Shown: positions 1-3,942 of the stretch, piece by piece
How the letters are laid out: each line of letters begins with the position of its first letter
Numbering within the stretch: position 1 is the first letter of the stretch
Assembly (NCBI GenBank): GCA_937926555.1
Contig: CALAZX010000281.1
Span: forward strand, 1 to 8,741
Origin: an uncultured Negativicutes bacterium
Lineage (GTDB): Bacteria > Bacillota > Negativicutes > Acidaminococcales > Acidaminococcaceae
Direction of reading: 5' to 3'
DNA length: 8,741 nt
Made by a program: the position numbers and the translations under genes
Notes under the pieces: generated by a model
Database searches by the model: none
What the model was told of the DNA's origin: nothing
The model's input: only the letters and a program-made list of their open reading frames with translations

Positions 1-294
1 CGCGCTGCTGGACATGCCGCCCACGATCTCGTAGCGCCCGGCCTCCAGGTGCCGTTCCAGGCCTCGCATCCGGGCGGTGAGCCGGAAGGCCTCCGGTGTC
101 TTCACCAGATGCTTCTTGTGCAGCAGGTTGGCGATCTCCGCCGTGGTCATCCCCGGCTGGATCGTCACCATATACCTGCGTCCTTTGGCGAACTCCGTGT
201 TGTTGCCGGTGAAGTACAGTGCCCAGTACACGCCCAGGCACAGCGCCAGCACCGCGGCAACCAGCAGAGGTACGCTCTTCTTCTCCAGTTTCAT
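1..294 (-). CDS. mltG: MltG endolytic transglycosylase, N-terminal part (cut by window edge)
   Basis: The first 98 codons are present; the gene continues past base 1. MltG (YceG family) is an inner-membrane lytic transglycosylase that cleaves nascent peptidoglycan strands and so sets glycan length. The visible part starts MKLEKKS, followed by one hydrophobic segment at about residues 8-28 that should anchor it. After a short linker comes a LysM-like stretch: YMVTIQPGMTTAEIANLL at about 41-58, then the LVKTPEAF and GLERHLEAGRYEI segments, which match the start of the family domain. The catalytic Glu would lie beyond the window. The ATG at 294 was chosen because the hydrophobic anchor follows directly and GGAG lies 5 nt upstream. 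An in-frame GTG further upstream is possible. Its place downstream of the DUF1292 gene is the usual Firmicutes order. Not seen: an obvious promoter in the 200 nt upstream. The family call is firm; the exact start is less so. Confidence 0.88.
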   Translation of the reverse strand, partial: MKLEKKSVPLLVAAVLALCLGVYWALYFTGNNTEFAKGRRYMVTIQPGMTTAEIANLLHKKHLVKTPEAFRLTARMRGLERHLEAGRYEIVGGMSSSA

Positions 295-370
295 CGCTGC
301 TCCGTTCCTCCGGGCGGCCTCTACCGCCCTCCACACTCTCTCGTCTCGCTTTCCCCGCCACACGCATGCT

Positions 371-473
371 GCTGTGGAAACCTTCCTTCCGGTCTCCGCC
401 GTCCAACGGACGCCGCCCGGTGTCTGCCGGTGGGCGCCGGGATTCCGGCTTTGCCGCGAATCGCTTCCACAGC
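371..473 (-). other. Candidate structured leader RNA upstream of mltG
   Basis: In minus-strand sense, GCTGTGGAA (473-465) is exactly complementary to TTCCACAGC (379-371), and one further G-U pair is possible. Between these arms several local hairpins can form: CGGC-AAA-GCCG, GCCGG-AATC-CCGGC, CGCCC/GGGCG and CGTCC-GTT-GGACG. Together they could make a multibranched fold of about 103 nt, ending about 75 nt before the mltG start. I do not recognise a known riboswitch core. The region is very GC-rich, so some pairing is expected by chance; the 9-bp closing arm is the least likely part to be accidental. Confidence 0.35.
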
Positions 474-496
474 GGGATGCAGGGGGCATGGAACAG

Positions 497-522
497 AAAA
501 ATGCCGGACCGAAGTCCGGCAT
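497..522 (-). terminator. Intrinsic terminator after the DUF1292 gene
   Basis: Read on the minus strand, ATGCCGGAC, a TTCG tetraloop and GTCCGGCAT form a perfect 9-bp hairpin, directly followed by TTTT and then C. It begins 13 nt after the DUF1292 stop codon. This is a textbook Rho-independent terminator and separates the DUF1292 transcript from mltG, unless there is read-through. Confidence 0.95.
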
Positions 523-535
523 CCCTCAGCGGATT

Positions 536-919
536 TTATTCTTCCTCTTCGTCAAAAAGCTCCTCGTAGGCTTCGCGCACTTTCTCGAACTCTTCGTCCG
601 TGGGAGCCACGTAGGTTTCCTGACCGTCCTCGCCGAACTCGATTTTGGCGATGATCACCATTTCCTCATCGTCCTCGTGATGATGTTCGGGGTCGCTGCA
701 GTCACAGCCGCAGCCGCAATGGTCCTCGGCTTCCGGGTCGAATCCCACCAGGATGGCGAAATTGCTGCCGTCCACCGGAATCACCATTTCCTCATGGTAG
801 TAGACTTCATGGCCTTCGTCATCGGTCATGACCACGATGCTCTCTTCCTCGATGTCTTCCATGCCTTCCAGCTGTTCGTCCAGCAGGTCGTTTACGTTCT
901 TTGCATCTTTCTCAGCCAT
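536..919 (-). CDS. DUF1292 family protein with Cys/His cluster (YrzB-like)
   Basis: This is a 127-residue, strongly acidic, soluble protein of the DUF1292 family, whose biochemical role is unknown. The family core is visible as SIVVMTDDEGHEVYY (about 27-41), then MVIPVDGSNFAILVGF (about 45-60), and EEMVIIAKIEF near 85-95. A C-terminal acidic helix follows (about 107-127). Between the second and third core strands is an insert with H67, C68, C70, C72, C74 and H79-H81, which looks able to bind a metal; that is inference. The N-terminal 25 residues are an acidic extension. The length is somewhat above what I expect for the family (around 90-100 residues). The start is supported by AGGAG 6 nt upstream of the ATG. 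It has its own near-consensus promoter and a strong terminator, so it looks monocistronic. Position between ruvX and mltG supports the family call. Confidence 0.88.
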   Translation of the reverse strand: MAEKDAKNVNDLLDEQLEGMEDIEEESIVVMTDDEGHEVYYHEEMVIPVDGSNFAILVGFDPEAEDHCGCGCDCSDPEHHHEDDEEMVIIAKIEFGEDGQETYVAPTDEEFEKVREAYEELFDEEEE

Positions 920-940
920 AGTTTTCTCCTTTTACTCACG

Positions 941-997
941 GACCGGATAGTTCCGGCACCCACACAGTCGTTCTCTCCCGGTGCCAGAAGTCCGGTC
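941..997 (-). promoter_or_regulatory. Long hairpin in the DUF1292 leader
   Basis: In minus-strand sense GACCGGA (997-991) pairs with TCCGGTC (947-941). Inside it TTCTGGCACC (989-980) pairs with GGTGCCGGAA (960-951), a 10-bp helix with one G-U pair. The 7-bp and 10-bp helices are separated by a small 1x3 internal loop, and the apical loop is 19 nt. No T-run follows, so it is not an intrinsic terminator. It ends 10 nt before the AGGAG of the DUF1292 gene, so a regulatory or stability role in the 5' leader is plausible but unproven. Confidence 0.6.
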
Positions 998-1021
998 TCC
1001 GAAGTTGTATTCTTCAATAAA

Positions 1022-1050
1022 TTTATATCATACCCGCCCTCTGATGTCAA
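1022..1050 (-). promoter_or_regulatory. Sigma-A-type promoter for the DUF1292 gene
   Basis: The minus strand carries a perfect -35 TTGACA (1050-1045), a 17-nt spacer and a -10 TATAAA (1027-1022), in an AT-rich pocket within otherwise GC-rich DNA. The predicted transcript start is near 1015, giving a leader of about 95 nt that contains the long hairpin at 997-941. The match to the housekeeping sigma consensus is nearly complete, so high expression is likely. Confidence 0.85.
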
Positions 1051-1065
1051 TTTAAGACAGGTCCG

Positions 1066-1136
1066 CGGAGGGCTCCTTTCACACTTATTTCAAGCTTTTC
1101 CCGGAGGGCTCCGGAAGCGTGCCGGAAATCCCTCCG
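1066..1136 (-). repeat. Two 11-nt direct repeats and a partner arm after the AsmA-like gene
   Basis: CGGAGGGCTCC occurs at 1066-1076 and again at 1102-1112 on the plus strand. CCCTCCG at 1130-1136 is complementary to the CGGAGGG core of both copies. In the transcript this arm could therefore form either of two alternative 7-bp helices. Neither helix is followed by a T-run on the minus strand, so this is at best an imperfect 3' end for the upstream gene. It may be only a short chance repeat. Confidence 0.35.
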
Positions 1137-1164
1137 CCCCGACGGCACAGGGTCTTCCCCGGTC

Positions 1165-2784
1165 TCAGAACAGGGACCAGGAGATCCGTTTCCCCGGGGT
1201 CACCACGGCGTGACCCTTCTCGTCCAGGCGCACGTCGGCCTCGTACTTGCTCCGGCCCAGTTTCACCACGCCCCGCTCCACGGAGAGCTCCCCGTTCCGC
1301 ACGGTGAGCATGGCTTCCATGTAGCGCAGCTCGTCGGACACATCCTTGCCGTCCTTCTCGTAGTAGAAACGTCCGTCCTCCAGCTGGAAGACGCCGTCGC
1401 CGGTAGCGCTGTTGGCCTCGTTGGTGCCCTTCACCGCCAGGTTCACATAGAGCAGGCCGGTGATCCGGTTGTCCGTGAGGGCCGCCGCGTCAATCCTGCG
1501 GCCGGCCACCGTGAAGGTGTAGTCCCGGCTCGCCAGGTCCACCGCGCCGTTGACGGCAACTTTACCGCCGCATTTCCCCCAGGTGTCCTCCAGCACCAGT
1601 TTCCCCTGGTGCTCGCGGAACTTGCCGGTCACATCGGTGAGAGGCAGTCCGGGAAGGGGGATGAACTGGCTGGTGAACTCGCCCCGGAGGTCCGGCTCCA
1701 GCGCGTTGCCGGTGAGAGCGCCTCTGATGTTGAGGCTGGCGTCGTCCAGCACCATGCCGCCGCTGACAGCCTTGGTGGCGAAGTTCACGGCCTTGAACTC
1801 AAGGTCGAAGGAGGGAGGATTCTTGGTCCCCCTGCCGCTGAGGATCTTGCCCTTCACTTCCAGGGGCATGCCGTTGATGCGGATGGCCAGGCGGTTGATG
1901 TCCGCCTCGTCCCGGGTGGCGAAGAAGTTGGCCTCGCCCTCGGTGAAGCCGCAACCGTAGACATTGCCCGCCAGATTGCCGGCCTTGCCGGACAGGTTGA
2001 AGTGCCAGCCCTGGCTGTCCCTGCTACCGCTGATGGTCAGGGTGGGCACCACGCCCTCCTTCACCTCGATGCAGCCCAGCTCGGGATACAGCGCCATCAG
2101 GTCGGCCACCGCCACGTTCTTGGCCTCGCCGGTGATCTTGGCCTGCTTGTCGTTCTTGTCCAGGTGGATCACCAGGTCTGCGTCATCCTTCCGGGCGGTG
2201 GCGCTGAACTTCAGCGCCGGATATTTACGGAAAGCCCCCTGGACGTTGAGCTTGCCCAGGGACACCTCCTTGCCGTTGGACATCAGGTTGAAGGTGCCGT
2301 CCTTGATCTCCACCAGGCCTCTGAACCGGGTGGGCTCGATGACCTTGCCGGTCTTGTTGCTCATGTCGGGCAGCGCCGGCTCCCCGGCGAATTTCACCGC
2401 CTTCAGGATATCCAGCCCCTGCCCTTCCTCATAGGTCCCGTAGAACACGGGATGCTCCATGACGATATTGGTGATGGAGCCGATGTCCGGACCCTTCTTC
2501 AGGGCCTCCAGGAAATTCACCGACAGGGTCACGCGGGGAATCTCCGCCTTCACCCGGCCGTTAGGAGTCTTCCAGACCAGCTCCCGGATCTCCACGTCGC
2601 CGGCCAGCCCGGCACCGATCCGGTCATAGGTCAGGGTTCCCGTGACCACGTTCTGTTTCGCCAGAACCTGCTCCACCATGCGGGCCGCCGTGGCGCCGCC
2701 CATCTTCACCAGCAGTCCGATGAGGATGAGGATGGCCAGGGCCGTGCCCATGATGACTTTTTTCTTTACTGAGATCTCTTCCAA
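1165..2784 (-). CDS. Membrane-anchored AsmA/TamB-like envelope protein
   Basis: This is a 539-residue protein with a short basic N-terminus (VKKK), one hydrophobic segment at about residues 10-28 and a long remainder rich in alternating beta-strand segments. The C-terminus (about 462-539, with GVFQLEDGRFYYEKDGK and the ELSVERGVVKLG segment) resembles the AsmA-like C-terminal region. The middle has repeated strand-turn units typical of AsmA, YhdP and TamB relatives. Known members are inner-membrane-anchored bridge-like proteins that act across the envelope in phospholipid or outer-membrane protein homeostasis. Applying that role here is inference. There is no clear signal-peptidase site, so it is probably anchored. 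The start codon is TTG, chosen because AGGTGA lies 6 nt upstream and no ATG has a better site; the first ATG is codon 12. It sits between ruvX and the DUF1292 gene, an unusual position. It follows a probable terminator, and I found no strong promoter of its own. Confidence 0.7.
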   Translation of the reverse strand: MEEISVKKKVIMGTALAILILIGLLVKMGGATAARMVEQVLAKQNVVTGTLTYDRIGAGLAGDVEIRELVWKTPNGRVKAEIPRVTLSVNFLEALKKGPDIGSITNIVMEHPVFYGTYEEGQGLDILKAVKFAGEPALPDMSNKTGKVIEPTRFRGLVEIKDGTFNLMSNGKEVSLGKLNVQGAFRKYPALKFSATARKDDADLVIHLDKNDKQAKITGEAKNVAVADLMALYPELGCIEVKEGVVPTLTISGSRDSQGWHFNLSGKAGNLAGNVYGCGFTEGEANFFATRDEADINRLAIRINGMPLEVKGKILSGRGTKNPPSFDLEFKAVNFATKAVSGGMVLDDASLNIRGALTGNALEPDLRGEFTSQFIPLPGLPLTDVTGKFREHQGKLVLEDTWGKCGGKVAVNGAVDLASRDYTFTVAGRRIDAAALTDNRITGLLYVNLAVKGTNEANSATGDGVFQLEDGRFYYEKDGKDVSDELRYMEAMLTVRNGELSVERGVVKLGRSKYEADVRLDEKGHAVVTPGKRISWSLF

Positions 2785-2796
2785 AATCTATCACCT
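2785..2796 (-). promoter_or_regulatory. Ribosome binding site supporting the TTG start
   Basis: AGGTGA (2796-2791, minus strand) lies 6 nt before the TTG at 2784 and matches the anti-Shine-Dalgarno sequence well. It is part of the 10-nt palindrome TCACAGGTGA. This decides in favour of TTG over the ATG eleven codons downstream, which lacks a comparable site. Confidence 0.65.
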
Positions 2797-2823
2797 GTGA
2801 TTCTCTAGTCTATGCGCCGTGAG

Positions 2824-2860
2824 AAAAAACGCCCGCCGCCCTTCCGGACAGACGGGAGCG
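2824..2860 (-). terminator. Probable intrinsic terminator after ruvX
   Basis: On the minus strand CGCTCCCG (2860-2853) can pair with CGGGCG (2835-2830) with a two-base bulge, and TTTTTT follows at 2829-2824. A second hairpin, GCCGTCCGG with CCGGATGGC (2881-2860), lies just upstream. The T-run directly after a GC-rich stem is typical. The bulged stem lowers certainty, and some read-through into the AsmA-like gene is possible. Confidence 0.55.
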
Positions 2861-2892
2861 CCATCCGGCAATCCGGACGGCCCTGTCTTCTC

Positions 2893-3315
2893 CTACCGGC
2901 ACATGGTCTTGCTGTCCAGGTAATTCTGCAGAATCACCACAGCCGCCATCATGTCGATGACTTTTCTTCTCTTCTTGCGCTTCAGGTCGGCGTCGATGAG
3001 CACCCGCTCCGCCGCCACGGTGGACAGCCGCTCGTCCCACAGCACCACGGGGATGCCGGGGAACCGTTGCCGCAGCTCCTCCGCGAAAGCCTCCGTCAGC
3101 TGGGCGCGCTCGCCCAGGGTCCCGTTCATGTTCTTGGGATAGCCCAGGACCAGCTCCTCCACGTCCCATTCCCCGATCAGCTCCGCCAGCCGCTGGAAGT
3201 CACGCTCCGGCGAGGTCCGCCGGATGGTCTCCACGCCGTTGGCTATCATGCCCGTCAGGTCGCTGACCGCGATGCCGATGGTGCGGCTTCCCAGATCCAG
3301 TGACATACTTCTCAT
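2893..3315 (-). CDS. ruvX: RuvX/YqgF family putative Holliday junction resolvase or pre-16S rRNA nuclease
   Basis: This is a 140-residue cytosolic protein of normal family length with an RNase H-like fold. The family is known both as a putative Holliday junction resolvase and as the nuclease that trims the 5' end of pre-16S rRNA. Signatures in order are SLDLGSRTIGIAVSD (5-19, with catalytic Asp7), VLGYPKNMNGTLGERA (56-71), LWDERLSTVAAERVL (92-106) and VIDMMAAVVILQNYL (119-133, with Asp121), which together hold the acidic active-site residues. The ATG at 3315 was chosen because GGAGG (3330-3326) lies 10 nt upstream and overlaps the end of ireB; the second ATG (codon 4) is too far from it. Only 6 nt separate it from ireB, so they are almost certainly cotranscribed, the usual Firmicutes arrangement. 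A probable terminator follows. Confidence 0.96.
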   Translation of the reverse strand: MRSMSLDLGSRTIGIAVSDLTGMIANGVETIRRTSPERDFQRLAELIGEWDVEELVLGYPKNMNGTLGERAQLTEAFAEELRQRFPGIPVVLWDERLSTVAAERVLIDADLKRKKRRKVIDMMAAVVILQNYLDSKTMCR

Positions 3316-3321
3316 CAGCCG

Positions 3322-3582
3322 TCAGCCTCCGATTTTCTTCAGGTAGGTCACCAGCAGCTCCTCCAGGAGCTCATAGCGCTCGTACTGGCGCAGCTTGTTG
3401 CGGGCGTCGTTGTGGCTGGTGATATAGGTGGGGTCGCCGGTGAGCAGATAGCCTGCCAGCTGGTCAGTGGGATTGTAGCCACGTTCCTTCAGCGCCTCGC
3501 AGATCTCCCGCAGGGTCTTCTCGATGGGTTCCTTCTTGGTGTTTCTGGTGAACATCATTGTTTCCTGTGATACTTCACTCAT
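3322..3582 (-). CDS. ireB: IreB family regulatory phosphoprotein (DUF965)
   Basis: This is an 86-residue helical protein. The family signature is intact: ERGYNPTDQLAGYLLTGDP (33-51), TYITSHNDARNKLRQYER (52-69) and ELLEELLVTYL (71-81). In Enterococcus faecalis, IreB is a substrate of the PASTA-domain Ser/Thr kinase IreK and a negative regulator of cephalosporin resistance, phosphorylated on N-terminal threonines. Here the N-terminal tail has T8, T12 and T15 as candidate sites, but phosphorylation in this organism is inference. AGGAG lies 10 nt upstream of the ATG at 3582, and an in-frame TAA two codons upstream fixes the start region. It is the first gene of a unit driven by the promoter at 3702-3674, and ruvX follows after 6 nt. 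Confidence 0.94.
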   Translation of the reverse strand: MSEVSQETMMFTRNTKKEPIEKTLREICEALKERGYNPTDQLAGYLLTGDPTYITSHNDARNKLRQYERYELLEELLVTYLKKIGG

Positions 3583-3625
3583 TATTTAACCACTCCTTTT
3601 CAGTGTTCCAGTCTTTTCCATTTGT

Positions 3626-3667
3626 GGGAGGGCCGTCGCCGGCCACGTTCCCGTATCATGGGGATAC
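3626..3667 (-). promoter_or_regulatory. Paired hairpins at the 5' end of the ireB leader
   Basis: The predicted transcript would start near 3667. In minus-strand sense GTATC-CCCAT-GATAC (3667-3653) forms a 5-bp hairpin. It is followed by GGGA, then GGCCG-GCGA-CGGCC (3644-3631), a 5-bp stem with a GNRA-type loop, closed further by TCCC. Hairpins at the very 5' end often protect mRNA; that role here is inference. Confidence 0.45.
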
Positions 3668-3673
3668 ATCTAT

Positions 3674-3702
3674 ATTGTACCATACTCCTTTTCTTTCGTC
3701 AT
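3674..3702 (-). promoter_or_regulatory. Sigma-A-type promoter for ireB-ruvX
   Basis: The minus strand shows ATGACG (3702-3697) as a 4/6 match to the -35 box, a 17-nt spacer, and TACAAT (3679-3674) as a 5/6 match to the -10 box, preceded by TGG in extended -10 style. The region is AT-rich compared with the flanking genes. The leader to the ireB ATG would be about 85 nt. Confidence 0.75.
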
Positions 3703-3823
3703 ACCCTCTTTCACGGAAAAAGGTCATGGGGAGTATACCTTTCCGGGACTGTCGCGGCAGGAGACGGGCGACAAGGGCAAAAGATAAAAAGGGAAAAGAA
3801 CAAAGAAGAAAGCTGAAAGAAAA
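3703..3823 (-). other. Gene-free stretch between addA terminator and ireB promoter, with a pyrimidine-rich tract
   Basis: No gene is supported here. The part nearest the terminator (about 3823-3771) is strikingly pyrimidine-rich on the minus strand (purine-rich on the plus), with repeated CTTT and TTTC runs. The rest contains a TATACT hexamer near 3735 but no matching -35 box. A minus-strand reading frame spans it and the addA terminator, but it has no family resemblance. Confidence 0.5.
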
Positions 3824-3853
3824 GGACCGCCACCCCGTCCCGGGGCGCGGTCC
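3824..3853 (-). terminator. Intrinsic terminator of the addBA operon
   Basis: On the minus strand GGACCGC (3853-3847) pairs with GCGGTCC (3830-3824), with an inner CCCCG/CGGGG-type pairing, and TTTTCTTT follows directly. It lies about 90 nt after the addA stop. The stem is long and GC-rich with a good T-rich tail, so efficient termination is expected. Confidence 0.9.
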
Positions 3854-3942
3854 CGCTTTCATCTCATTGTTTCCGGTCACTGCTTCCGGCGCCTCGGCCG
3901 GGCAGGCGCATATATCAGCACCATGCCGCTTCCGGCAGGGCG

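Noticed and set aside
371..410. Similarity of the CCGGAAGGAAGG stretch (minus strand) to the SRP RNA core
   Set aside because: The rest of the conserved SRP asymmetric and symmetric loops (such as the GGAAGGAAGCAGCC continuation) is missing.
77..1213. Plus-strand open frame of 378 codons across mltG, the DUF1292 gene and intergenic DNA
   Set aside because: It runs through a terminator and promoter on the other strand and two real genes; composition is not protein-like.
1210..2772. Long plus-strand open frame (520 codons) opposite the AsmA-like gene
   Set aside because: His/Gln/Val/Leu-rich composition of a GC-rich antisense shadow, no family resemblance, and the minus-strand gene has a membrane anchor and ribosome site.
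3590..3625. Short upstream reading frame (11 codons from ATGGAAAAG) before ireB
   Set aside because: No ribosome site precedes it; it is in frame with ireB and ends at the TAA two codons before the start, so it is most likely chance.
3730..3740. TATACT as a second promoter upstream of ireB
   Set aside because: No acceptable -35 box at 16-18 nt spacing and no extended -10; the site at 3702-3674 is much better.
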